A program made the position numbers and the translations under genes. 64,000 nucleotides of DNA from Allofustis seminis DSM 15817 (GTDB lineage: Bacteria; Bacillota; Bacilli; Lactobacillales; Carnobacteriaceae_A), in NCBI RefSeq assembly GCF_000374325.1, contig NZ_KB894079.1, forward strand, positions 218,910-282,909, read 5' to 3'. The notes beneath the pieces are model-generated. The model did not search any database. It worked only from the letters and a program-made list of their open reading frames with translations, and was not told where the DNA came from. This document shows, in pieces, positions 1-8,238 of the stretch; positions within the stretch are counted from its first letter, which is position 1; each line of letters opens with the position of its first letter.

Positions 1-899
1 ATGTCGATTGGGCGGCGAATTTCTTGACTATATTGAATAAAAGCTAAAATATCTCCTAGGAGCATCTGTTGATGGACGACTAACAATCCACCGACGACTG
101 CAATTAGAACATATGATAAATTACCAATGAAAATCATAATAGGCTGCAAGACACCAGCCATAAAACTGGCACGATAGGAAACAGAATATAAATGATCGTT
201 GATTTCTTTAAAAACTTTTGCTGAGTCTTCTTCATAACCATAGGCTTTGATTAAATCTGTTCCCGAAAAATTCTCTTCTACAAAGCCAACCATTGCTCCC
301 AACCCCGCTGATTTTTCTTTAAAATAGCGTTGTGATTTTCTAGTAATCCACTGCGTTGCAAAATAATTCAACGGAATAGTTATAAGAAAAACTAAAAAAA
401 GAGTCGGACTGATAATAAGCATCATTGCTACAATTCCTATCACTAACAAAATGCTTGAAAAAATGCGATTGACACTCAGTTGAATATTTCGACCGATAAC
501 GTCAATATCATTCGTCATACGACTTAACAAATCACCCGTTTGTCTACTATCAAAATAAGACAGCGGGATTTTTTTGATTTTATAAGATAATTGTTGGCGC
601 ATATCTCGAATTAAAGATTGCGACAAATACTCTAACATATAGGATTGAGCAATATCAGCAACCGTTGAAAATATATAAAGCATGCCCAAAATCATTAAAA
701 AATGAATAATACTATCAAAATTCAATGAATCATTTTGGGTCATGACACGCTGCAAATGTGAAACAATTTTCCCCATGTAAATCGGTGCAAAGATACTGAA
801 TAATGTGACCAATAATGTTGTAGCAATCGCAATAACACTTTGAAATTTATAAGGTGCCAAATATTTCAATAAACGTTTGATTGTCTGTTTTGCAGTCAT
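1..899 (-). CDS. ABC exporter half, permease part (partial)
   Basis: The C-terminal part of this gene lies beyond the left window edge; 299 codons are visible from an ATG at 899. They form a six-helix type IV exporter membrane domain: early hydrophobic helices, then the coupling-region motif SYFDSRQTGDLLSRMTND near residues 115-130, and a string of hydrophobic segments. No Walker A motif has been reached yet, so the ATPase domain must lie outside. The ATG overlaps the stop of the upstream ABC gene (TAATG), so the two are translationally coupled and probably form one heterodimeric exporter (LmrCD/BmrCD type). Substrate cannot be told. This half should carry the catalytic glutamate, because its partner has an aspartate there. 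Confidence 0.88.
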   Translation of the reverse strand, partial: MTAKQTIKRLLKYLAPYKFQSVIAIATTLLVTLFSIFAPIYMGKIVSHLQRVMTQNDSLNFDSIIHFLMILGMLYIFSTVADIAQSYMLEYLSQSLIRDMRQQLSYKIKKIPLSYFDSRQTGDLLSRMTNDIDVIGRNIQLSVNRIFSSILLVIGIVAMMLIISPTLFLVFLITIPLNYFATQWITRKSQRYFKEKSAGLGAMVGFVEENFSGTDLIKAYGYEEDSAKVFKEINDHLYSVSYRASFMAGVLQPIMIFIGNLSYVLIAVVGGLLVVHQQMLLGDILAFIQYSQEIRRPID

Positions 900-2620
900 T
901 ATTTGGCCACCCCCTCTTCTCCTTGTGAAATCGCAATTTCTTGATAAATTTTATTATGTTTTAAAAGTTCATCATGTGTTCCAACTCCTACTAATCGTCC
1001 ATCATTTAAGACAAAAATTTTGTCCATTTGTCGAATTGTTGCAACACGTTGGGCTACGATAATAGTAATTTTATTTTTTAATTGACTGTGTAATTTCTTT
1101 CTTAGGTGATAATCTGTTCGAAAATCAAGAGCTGAAAATGAATCATCAAATAAATAGAGGGAGGCATCGCGACTTAGGGCACGCGCAATCGCTAAGCGTT
1201 GACGTTGACCACCAGAAAAGTTTGCTCCGCCACGATATATCTCCTGATCCAGCACTTTTTTATCGCTTAAATTTAAAAAAGACTGCGTTTGTGCAGTAGC
1301 TAATTCATTAAGAATTCGTTCGTCCGTTGCATATTTATTGCTATATTGCATATTTCCGCGAATAGAATCAGAAAAGAAAAAGATTTGCTGTGGTAAATAA
1401 CTAATTTCTTGCCTTAACTCTTTTGTTTTAATTGATTGAATGGGGCAATGGTTGATCTCTAATGTGCCCGATGTGGGCTCATAAAATTGCAGTAATAGTT
1501 TTAAAAGTGTAGATTTCCCACTTCCTGTTCCCCCTATAATTCCAACTGACTCTCCAGCAAAGATTTCAAAGTTTAACTGGTCCAGTGCAGGATGATTTGC
1601 ATAAGGATAATTAAATGTTAAATCCATTGCTTTTATAGACTGTATTGGGCCATCAAGCGAATGATTACCGCCTGTTTTATGAATAGGATAAGTAATAACT
1701 TCTTCTACACGATGAATGGAAGCTGACGTTCTTGGTAAAAGTGTCAACATATAAGACAACATAATGAAGCCACTAAGCATTTGTGTAATATATTGAATAA
1801 ATGCCATCAACTGTCCAATTTGAATAGTGTTTGATAATACGAAGCGGCTACCAAAATAAATGACGGCAATGATAGCGATATTCAAAAATAAAACCATTAA
1901 CGGACGGATCGTTGCCAAGTCTTTATTTAATTTTAGATTCAATTCATAATGTTTTTGACTGGCTTCATTAAAAATCTCTTCTTCCTGAGCATCATTTGAA
2001 AAAGCACGTGTTACTTGAAGTCCTGTTAATCGCTGTCGGAATAATAAATTCATGCGATCTAGACGTGCTTGTAATACTGGGAAATAGGGAATAACCCCCT
2101 TCATAACATAATATAAAATTCCAGCCAAAAAAGGAAATGCAATTAAAACAACAAGTGTCAATTGCACATGAATAGCAAGGGACATAGAAAGTCCCCCAAT
2201 AATCATCAAAGGAGCTCGTGCCAATGGTCTAAGCGACATTAAGACCAATTGTTCAATATTTCCTACGTCATTTGTCGTACGCGTAATCAGTGATGATATT
2301 CCAAATATTTCTGTATCATCAAATGTCATATCATTGACTTTATTGAATATTTTATAGCGCAAATCTCTAGAAAATAACATTGCAGCTTTTGCCGAATAAT
2401 AAGCAGCAGATCCACGAACGATGATCGTCAAGATCGTAATAACAATCATGACACCTCCGGACTTTAAGATATATGGAATATCATTATTTACGATTCCTAT
2501 ATCTACTATTTTGGACATATAACGCGGTAGAAATAACTCTCCAAGCGCATTTGCAAAAGTTAATGTTAAAACTAACGAGATGATTTTTTTGTATTTTTTT
2601 AGATCTTCAAAAACAATCAT
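899..2620 (-). CDS. ABC exporter half with degenerate ATPase site
   Basis: Multidrug-type ABC half transporter of 573 aa with an N-terminal membrane domain and a C-terminal ATPase. Visible motifs are Walker A GGTGSGKSTLL, signature FSGGQRQRLAIARAL and Walker B YLFDDSFSALD. The residue after the Walker B aspartate is Asp where a catalytic Glu is expected, the mark of the degenerate (BmrC-like) half of a heterodimer. I start it at ATG 2620 because GAGG lies 6 nt upstream (gaggtgtcgg before the ATG). The longer frame from 2719 begins inside the mgtE terminator and its extra 33 residues look untranslated. Its own promoter sits just upstream at 2669-2698. Translationally coupled to the partner half that begins at 899. 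Substrate unknown. Confidence 0.9.
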   Translation of the reverse strand: MIVFEDLKKYKKIISLVLTLTFANALGELFLPRYMSKIVDIGIVNNDIPYILKSGGVMIVITILTIIVRGSAAYYSAKAAMLFSRDLRYKIFNKVNDMTFDDTEIFGISSLITRTTNDVGNIEQLVLMSLRPLARAPLMIIGGLSMSLAIHVQLTLVVLIAFPFLAGILYYVMKGVIPYFPVLQARLDRMNLLFRQRLTGLQVTRAFSNDAQEEEIFNEASQKHYELNLKLNKDLATIRPLMVLFLNIAIIAVIYFGSRFVLSNTIQIGQLMAFIQYITQMLSGFIMLSYMLTLLPRTSASIHRVEEVITYPIHKTGGNHSLDGPIQSIKAMDLTFNYPYANHPALDQLNFEIFAGESVGIIGGTGSGKSTLLKLLLQFYEPTSGTLEINHCPIQSIKTKELRQEISYLPQQIFFFSDSIRGNMQYSNKYATDERILNELATAQTQSFLNLSDKKVLDQEIYRGGANFSGGQRQRLAIARALSRDASLYLFDDSFSALDFRTDYHLRKKLHSQLKNKITIIVAQRVATIRQMDKIFVLNDGRLVGVGTHDELLKHNKIYQEIAISQGEEGVAK

Positions 2621-2668
2621 CCGACACCTCATTTCATAGTCGTTGCATTCATTTACAATTATCAACTT

Positions 2669-2698
2669 ATCATAACATAAAATAATAGCAGCTCTCAA
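2669..2698 (-). promoter_or_regulatory. Promoter of the ABC exporter pair
   Basis: On the minus strand TTGAGA (2693-2698), an 18-bp spacer, then TATGAT (2669-2674) preceded by an extended -10 TG. The -35 lies inside the mgtE terminator hairpin (2687-2712), so termination and initiation share bases. Confidence 0.6.
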
Positions 2699-2712
2699 AA
2701 AAGAGAGCTGCT
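2687..2712 (-). terminator. mgtE terminator
   Basis: Perfect inverted repeat AGCAGCTCTC / GAGAGCTGCT around a six-base loop, 15 bp after the mgtE stop and followed on the minus strand by a T-rich stretch. It reads as a rho-independent terminator, although the T-run is interrupted by A. Confidence 0.75.
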
Positions 2713-2726
2713 CAAACATATATATA

Positions 2727-4109
2727 TTAAAGTAAATGAAGCACTAATGTTGCCATGGTGAAATAAGTAAATAAGCCAAATGTATCATTAATCGTTGTAA
2801 CAAATGGACCACTTGAAACCGCAGGATCTATTCCAAACCGGCTGAACAGTCCAGGAATGATATACCCAATCACACATGAAATACTGATGGTCACAGCGAT
2901 TGCAAGTCCTACAACTAATGATAAGATATGATTTTGATAGATAACATAAGAAATTCCAAACATGACAATACCACTTGCAATTCCCATCAGTACGCCAGTG
3001 AGAAATTCTTTTAAAAGCAATGTAATAATACCAGGACCATCCTGATCTTGTTGTGTTAGTCGTCTAATAGATACTGCTAATGCTTGTGTACCAACATTCC
3101 CTGCCGTATCCATAATAATCGGCATAAATGCTGCAAGTGCCACAACTTGCGAAAGCACGCCCTCAAATCGACTAATAACATTTGCAGAAATGAGTCCCAA
3201 AAAGAGCAAGATAATAATCCAAGGCAAGCGACTTTTAGTCATTTCAATGACTGTCTCATCGCGAAGCTCCTCTGCTGTCACATCATCAGGTATTAAGATC
3301 CCTGACATGCGCTGCAAATCTGTAATGGACTCTATCCCCATTATTTCCAAAATATCATCAACTGTAACAATTCCTAGCATCACATCATTTTTATCAATTA
3401 CTGGAATGGCTAATAGATCATATTCACGAATCAAATAAGTAACCATACGCTGATTCGTTTCTGGATGAACATTGACCACTTGTGTATTCATAATATCTTT
3501 GACCGCTGATTGTGTTGGTGCCAGTATCAAGTCACGTAAAGAAACGACCCCTTCAAGCTTACCTGCATCATCTAATACATAAATATAATAGATCATTTCC
3601 GCTTCACGACCAATTTGGCGCGCCTGCTCTAAAATAGAATCCACTGAATCATCACGATGGGCAACAATGAACTCAGTCGTCATAATAGCTCCCGCCGTCT
3701 TTTCTTTATGTAAAAGTAGGCGTTCAATTGGATGACGGTCTTCTTCGTCCATTTTCGCAATGATTTTTGTAGCAGTCTCTTCATCTAGCGAACGTAAAAA
3801 GTCAACCACATTATCATCCGAAACAAATTCCAACGTATCCAAAACATATTTATCAGGTAAATGTTCTAGCGTTTCTAGTCGTTCATCTGTCTCCATAATA
3901 TCAAATATTTCAGCAAATTCAGGAGGAAGCAAAAATTGAGTAATTTTAGCTTTTGATTCTGGATATAATAATTTATAAGCTTCTAGCTGATCATTTGTAT
4001 GTAACTTTAAAAATAAGTCCCGAAATTTCTCACGATCATTCTGTTTTGCTGCTTTATAAATTGCATCAAGATATTCTTGTTCAATAAATGTTTGTTCCAC
4101 TCTATGCAC
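2727..4109 (-). CDS. mgtE: Magnesium transporter MgtE
   Basis: Homodimeric Mg2+ channel/transporter, 460 aa, the usual family length. Domains in order: N-terminal superhelical domain (about 1-135), paired CBS domains (about 140-265, ending GIVTVDDILEIM), a plug helix, and a C-terminal membrane domain with five hydrophobic segments. The pore-region motifs PIIMDTAGNVGTQALAVSIR and DPAVSSGPFVTTINDT are intact. In the family the cytosolic domain senses Mg2+ and gates the pore. AAAGGCG lies 4 nt before the ATG. Only 67 bp separate it from thiT upstream, too short for an M-box riboswitch, so regulation is probably post-translational. Followed by its own terminator. Confidence 0.96.
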   Translation of the reverse strand: MHRVEQTFIEQEYLDAIYKAAKQNDREKFRDLFLKLHTNDQLEAYKLLYPESKAKITQFLLPPEFAEIFDIMETDERLETLEHLPDKYVLDTLEFVSDDNVVDFLRSLDEETATKIIAKMDEEDRHPIERLLLHKEKTAGAIMTTEFIVAHRDDSVDSILEQARQIGREAEMIYYIYVLDDAGKLEGVVSLRDLILAPTQSAVKDIMNTQVVNVHPETNQRMVTYLIREYDLLAIPVIDKNDVMLGIVTVDDILEIMGIESITDLQRMSGILIPDDVTAEELRDETVIEMTKSRLPWIIILLFLGLISANVISRFEGVLSQVVALAAFMPIIMDTAGNVGTQALAVSIRRLTQQDQDGPGIITLLLKEFLTGVLMGIASGIVMFGISYVIYQNHILSLVVGLAIAVTISISCVIGYIIPGLFSRFGIDPAVSSGPFVTTINDTFGLFTYFTMATLVLHLL

Positions 4110-4176
4110 GCCTTTCTATAAATAATCATCCATTTTACTATCTTAGTGTATATTTAGTTGAATGTCATTTATTTCA

Positions 4177-4740
4177 TCACAATTTTACAAGAAAAAGGCG
4201 CTTGTTCATCTTCAATATAATCGCTAAAACAACAAAACCCGTAAGCCACGTACAAAGTCCGCTAGCACCATTAGCAGTTAAAGAGAATATCACAGGATTC
4301 ATTCCTTCAGGTGCATATTGTCCCCAATAGACAACACCCGCTATAAAATGAACGAAATATTCAACAGCTGTCCCAACAAATGTGGCAACACCCAGCGTAA
4401 AAATTGCAACATTATCATTAGGAGTCTGCAATTGATGTTGGAATTTATTTGACCATAATCCAGTGAAGCCTGCACACATAAATGCAAAAGGATACTCAAT
4501 CATCACTTGTAAAATGGATAGCATCACAAAATTACCGGAAACAATCCGAATTAATCCTACAACAAATCCTGCAAGCAAGCCCTCGCGAAATCCTCTGCGC
4601 ATCGAAATAAAATAAATGGGAATTAAACTTAAAGAGATGCCATAACTTTGATTGATATCAAGTTTAATGAAAGATAGGATATAAGCTAATGCTGCTGCCA
4701 AGGCAATCTCAGCAAGTACTCTATCATTTTGATTTTTCAT
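4177..4740 (-). CDS. thiT: Thiamine ECF transporter S component ThiT
   Basis: Substrate-binding membrane subunit (187 aa, about six hydrophobic segments) of a group II energy-coupling factor transporter that imports thiamine. The ThiT signature is present: YFVHFIAGVVYWGQYAPEGM in the C-terminal half, then FSLTANGASGL, carrying the Trp, Tyr, Asn and His residues known to bind thiamine in this family. The shared EcfA/A'/T module is not in the window, as expected for a group II system. It lies 22 bp downstream of an unknown gene and is probably cotranscribed with it from the promoter at 5241-5269. No TPP riboswitch is visible, which is unusual for thiT. Confidence 0.92.
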   Translation of the reverse strand: MKNQNDRVLAEIALAAALAYILSFIKLDINQSYGISLSLIPIYFISMRRGFREGLLAGFVVGLIRIVSGNFVMLSILQVMIEYPFAFMCAGFTGLWSNKFQHQLQTPNDNVAIFTLGVATFVGTAVEYFVHFIAGVVYWGQYAPEGMNPVIFSLTANGASGLCTWLTGFVVLAIILKMNKRLFLVKL

Positions 4741-4762
4741 ACCATACTTCTTTCTATATTAA

Positions 4763-5203
4763 TTATTTTCTTTCCATTTTTTGAACAGGACGTCCTTTTT
4801 CTGTATAAATATAAGCACGTGCTGTAAGAATATCATTCATCGCCATTATTAAGCGGTCACGATATGCTTCAGGCAGTTCATCGAATAAATATAAATCATC
4901 ATCGACGTGCCATTGACCACGTTTGGCTTCAATCTGTCCTTGTGTAAATAATTGATAAGAAGTCGGCGGTAGTGGTTGATCGGTCTTACTGGATTCCACA
5001 CGATAAAAATAATTATCATCAATGTAGGCAATTTCTAAAGCACCTGTGTTCGTTCTTTCATATGTCGGTTCATAACGGTCCCCTTGAAGTTCCCACCAAG
5101 CTTTGATACCTTCAATAGCCTGTTCTTCTGTTTTATATGTGGCATGTCTTTTTTTTATGCCATCACGTTTACTTATCCAATATGTAGTATAGACTGTCTC
5201 CAT
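4763..5203 (-). CDS. Uncharacterised protein upstream of thiT
   Basis: I do not recognise this 146-aa protein. It is soluble and acidic, with no signal peptide or membrane segment, and is rich in Tyr, Trp and Asp. The N-terminal 65 residues (TTYWISKRDGIKKRHATY, then a helical segment and a Tyr/Asp-rich strand) look like a small alpha/beta fold; the C-terminal part (LPEAYRDRLIMAMNDILTA) looks helical. Start supported by AAAGGGG 7 nt upstream. A strong promoter precedes it and thiT follows after 22 bp, so it probably heads a two-gene operon. The promoter -10 overlaps a Fur/PerR-like AT-rich box. A link to thiamine or metal supply is inference from context only. Confidence 0.8.
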   Translation of the reverse strand: METVYTTYWISKRDGIKKRHATYKTEEQAIEGIKAWWELQGDRYEPTYERTNTGALEIAYIDDNYFYRVESSKTDQPLPPTSYQLFTQGQIEAKRGQWHVDDDLYLFDELPEAYRDRLIMAMNDILTARAYIYTEKGRPVQKMERK

Positions 5204-5240
5204 TTTAAAACCCCTTTCATTTTATTTATCTTTGATTATC

Positions 5241-5269
5241 ATTATATATCATATTCAAAAGTATGTCAC
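5241..5269 (-). promoter_or_regulatory. Promoter of the unknown gene-thiT operon
   Basis: GTGACA (5264-5269), a 17-bp spacer and TATAAT (5241-5246) on the minus strand, about 40 bp before the start codon. The sequence ATATAATGATAATCA across the -10 matches 11 of 14 defined positions of either a Fur or a PerR consensus box; in such AT-rich DNA that may be chance. Confidence 0.7.
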
Positions 5270-5287
5270 AATATAAACCGCAACAAA

Positions 5288-5318
5288 ATGCCATGCATCA
5301 CATTGTGATGCATGGCAT
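5288..5318 (-). terminator. adhE terminator, 31-bp palindrome
   Basis: A perfect 15-bp inverted repeat (ATGCCATGCATCACA and its complement) around a single central base, lying between the adhE stop and the next promoter. Minus-strand reading is followed by TTTTG, a weak T-run. Most likely the adhE terminator. Confidence 0.65.
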
Positions 5319-5373
5319 AGTATAAATTGTCTTAATTTTATAATATAAACAACTTCATCATAGAAAATGCCAT

Positions 5374-8028
5374 TTATTTAATACGGCCGGGTCTTTCTTT
5401 ATAGCCATAAAATGCATCTTCCATTATTTCTTTCATGTCTTCAACCATGGCAAGTCTTGGGTTTACTGGTGTACATTGGTCTTCATAAGCAAGATAGGCG
5501 AGATTTTCCGTCTGTGCCATGAAATCTTTCTTCGTAAAGCCATTTTTTTCAAGTTGGGCTTTTAGATTCATTTCGATGCCTACTTGTTCCCCTAAGCTAT
5601 AGACTGCTTGCGCAAGGTTTTTGACGCCCTCTTCTGGTGTGTCCGCTGGAAGGCCCAAGCTTCGTGCAATATCTTGATAGCGCACATCTGCTTGATAGTA
5701 GTTGTATTTAGGCCAGTTCGATGTCTTAGATGGGCGTGTTCCATTGTAACGGATGACATATGGTAACAAAATAGCATTTGTACGACCATGAACCGTATTG
5801 AACATTCCGCCGATTTTATGTGCCATAGAATGTGAAATTCCTAAAAAAGCATTCGCAAATGCCATGCCTGCCATTGTAGAAGCATTGTGCATTTTTTCGC
5901 GTGAATGAAAATCACCTTGATAAACAGAGCGTCCTAAATATTCAAAGACTATTTTTATCGCTTGCAGTGCAAGGCCATCTGTATAATCATTAGCCATCGT
6001 AGAAACATAAGCTTCAATGGCATGTGTCAATACATCCATCCCTGTATCTGCTACAACATGTTTTGGTACAGTCATAACAAATGCGGGATCAATGATCGCA
6101 ATCGTCGGTGTAAGTGAATAATCCGCCAATGGATATTTCATATTATTTTTCTTGTCCGAAATCACTGCAAAAGGAGTTACTTCTGAACCCGTTCCAGAAG
6201 TTGTTGGAATTCCTACAAATTTAGCGACCTCTCCTAACTCTGGGAATTTAAAGGCGCGTTTACGAATATCCATAAATTTCTGAACTAAATCGTGGAAGTC
6301 AATTTCCGGCTGTTCATAGAACATCCACATAACTTTTGCAGCATCCAATACACTTCCGCCACCTAGTGCAATAATTGTATCAGGTTTAAAGCTCTTCATT
6401 GCTACTGCACCGCGCTCAACGGTTGTAATATCTGGATCTGGTTCAATATCACTAAATATTTCATAGATCACTTTATTACGGCGCAAATGAAGCTGTTCAA
6501 TGACACGTTGTAAGAATCCTAAGTTAATCATTGATTCATCGGTAATAATCATCGCTTTTTCAACATTACGCATTTTTTGTAAATATTCAATTGAATCTCG
6601 TTCAAAATAGATTTTTGAAGGCACTTTAAACCACTGCATATTATTACGTCTTCTTCCTATTTTTTTGATATTTAGTAAGTTTAGCGCACTAACGTTATCA
6701 CCAATTGAGTTTCCACCGTAAGAGCCACACCCTAAAGTTAAAGAAGGAGTAAAGGCATTATAAACATTTCCAATACCACCAAAGGTTGAAGGCGAGTTCC
6801 AAATAATACGAATCACATTAACCGCTAAGCCATATTCATCGACAATCTCTTTATTACGCGTATGAATGGCTGCAGAGTGTCCTAATCCATGAAATTCTAC
6901 CATCTCTTTAGCCATTTGAATGCCTTCTTTTGTACTATTGGCTTTTAAGATGGCTAGGATTGGTGTTAATTTTTCGCGACTCATCGGTTCTTTTGATGAA
7001 ATTTCAGGAATCTCTACCGCAATAACACTTGTATCGCTTGGTACTGTAAAGCCCGCTTGCTCTGCAATCCACTGTGCCGATTTACCAACTGCTTTTGAGT
7101 TCAATACTGCTTGCTCAACATTCTTGCTATTAGCCGCAAAACCGAAAAGATATTTTTCTAGCAACTTTTTCTCTTTTGCATTAGTAAAATAAACATGGTA
7201 ACTCTTGAATTCATCAATCATTTCATCATAAATTTCTTTATCAATGATTGCACCTGATTCAGAAGCACAAACCATACCATTATCGAATGATTTACTCATG
7301 ACAATGTCGTGAGCAGCTTGTTTGATATCTGCTGTTTTTTCAACATATGTTGGAACATTTCCAGCACCAACACCAAGTGCAGGCTTACCGCAAGAGTATG
7401 CTGCTTTTACCATCGCATTTCCACCTGTTGCTAAAATTGTTGCAATTTTTGGATGGTTCATTAATTCATTTGTAGCTTCTAAGCTTGGTTTTTCGATCCA
7501 TTGAATACAATTTTTAGGTGCTCCAGCCGCAACTGCCGCTTTATAGACTACTTCAGCTGCTGCAATCGAGCTCTTCAATGCTGAAGGATGAAAAGAGAAT
7601 ACGATTGGGTTACGGGTTTTCAGTGCAATTAATGATTTGAAAATCGTTGTCGATGTGGGGTTAGTCGTTGGCGTAATACCACAAATTACTCCCACTGGTT
7701 CTGCAATTTTTGTAATGCCTTCCACTTCATCTTCTTCAATAATTCCTACTGTCTTCGTATGACGCATATTATTGACGACATGCTCACATGCAAAAAGGTT
7801 TTTCGTTGCTTTATCTTCGAATACACCGCGCTGAGTTTCTTCAATTGCCAGTCGTGCTAAATAGCCATGCTGATCTAGCGCTGCCACCGAAGCTTTACCA
7901 ACAATATAGTCGATTTGTTCTTGATCTAATGCCAAAAAATCATCTAATGCTTGTGTTCCTTTTTCAGCAAGTTCATTGATCATATCCACTACTTCTTGTT
8001 GATGTGACATTTGCTTTTCATCTTTCAT
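5374..8028 (-). CDS. adhE: Bifunctional acetaldehyde-CoA / alcohol dehydrogenase AdhE
   Basis: Fermentation enzyme of 884 aa that converts acetyl-CoA to acetaldehyde and then ethanol, reoxidising two NADH. The N-terminal aldehyde dehydrogenase domain (about 1-440) has the catalytic Cys254 in SFDNGMVCASESG. After the linker near residues 445-470 comes an iron-dependent alcohol dehydrogenase domain with NAD-binding ALGGGSVLDAAK, DVLTHAIEAYVS, and the metal-ligand region SHSMAHKIGGMFNTVHGRTN. Length is normal and both domains look intact; enzymes of this type form spirosome filaments. AGGAGG lies 8 nt before the ATG. Transcribed alone. The promoter overlaps a Rex-like site, and a catabolite-repression-like element lies farther upstream, both consistent with redox and sugar control. 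Confidence 0.97.
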   Translation of the reverse strand: MKDEKQMSHQQEVVDMINELAEKGTQALDDFLALDQEQIDYIVGKASVAALDQHGYLARLAIEETQRGVFEDKATKNLFACEHVVNNMRHTKTVGIIEEDEVEGITKIAEPVGVICGITPTTNPTSTTIFKSLIALKTRNPIVFSFHPSALKSSIAAAEVVYKAAVAAGAPKNCIQWIEKPSLEATNELMNHPKIATILATGGNAMVKAAYSCGKPALGVGAGNVPTYVEKTADIKQAAHDIVMSKSFDNGMVCASESGAIIDKEIYDEMIDEFKSYHVYFTNAKEKKLLEKYLFGFAANSKNVEQAVLNSKAVGKSAQWIAEQAGFTVPSDTSVIAVEIPEISSKEPMSREKLTPILAILKANSTKEGIQMAKEMVEFHGLGHSAAIHTRNKEIVDEYGLAVNVIRIIWNSPSTFGGIGNVYNAFTPSLTLGCGSYGGNSIGDNVSALNLLNIKKIGRRRNNMQWFKVPSKIYFERDSIEYLQKMRNVEKAMIITDESMINLGFLQRVIEQLHLRRNKVIYEIFSDIEPDPDITTVERGAVAMKSFKPDTIIALGGGSVLDAAKVMWMFYEQPEIDFHDLVQKFMDIRKRAFKFPELGEVAKFVGIPTTSGTGSEVTPFAVISDKKNNMKYPLADYSLTPTIAIIDPAFVMTVPKHVVADTGMDVLTHAIEAYVSTMANDYTDGLALQAIKIVFEYLGRSVYQGDFHSREKMHNASTMAGMAFANAFLGISHSMAHKIGGMFNTVHGRTNAILLPYVIRYNGTRPSKTSNWPKYNYYQADVRYQDIARSLGLPADTPEEGVKNLAQAVYSLGEQVGIEMNLKAQLEKNGFTKKDFMAQTENLAYLAYEDQCTPVNPRLAMVEDMKEIMEDAFYGYKERPGRIK

Positions 8029-8065
8029 TTATTTATCCTCCTAAGCGTTAGCCTTTTCACGAGAT

Positions 8066-8094
8066 ATGTTATATATTTCACAAATGATTGTAAA
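8066..8094 (-). promoter_or_regulatory. adhE promoter with overlapping Rex-like operator
   Basis: TTTACA (8089-8094), a 17-bp spacer and TAACAT (8066-8071). The 18 bp TTGTGAAATATATAACAT (minus strand, 8066-8083) has one perfect half of the Rex consensus (TTGTGAAAT) and a degenerate second half. Rex senses NADH/NAD+ and adhE is a classic target in Firmicutes. Farther upstream, TGAAAACGTATTCT (plus strand, 8152-8165) matches a cre site at 12 of 14 positions. Confidence 0.55.
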
Positions 8095-8194
8095 TACTTT
8101 TTTTGTTTTATTTTTTGAAATGTTTTATTTAAGCGATTGGATGCGGTTTCTTGAAAACGTATTCTTTTTAATTTTTATTTTCTTGTGAAGACAA

Positions 8195-8223
8195 CAAAAA
8201 AAGCAGCCGCAAAGGACTGCTTT
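8195..8223 (-). terminator. Terminator after the unknown gene at 8239-8733
   Basis: AAGCAGTCC / GGCTGCTT stem with a bulged base, five-base loop, followed on the minus strand by a run of Ts. Confidence 0.85.
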
Positions 8224-8238
8224 ATATTGCGATTTTAT

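Noticed and set aside
2621-2719. 33-residue N-terminal extension of the ABC exporter half
   Set aside because: It would begin inside the mgtE terminator hairpin; GAGG and ATG at 2620 fit a normal start and the family N-terminus.
4110-4176. M-box or other magnesium riboswitch before mgtE
   Set aside because: The gap to thiT is 67 bp with no visible conserved helices, too short for an M-box.
5204-5240. TPP riboswitch for thiT
   Set aside because: Only about 30-40 nt lie between promoter and start codon, and no TPP core motifs were seen.
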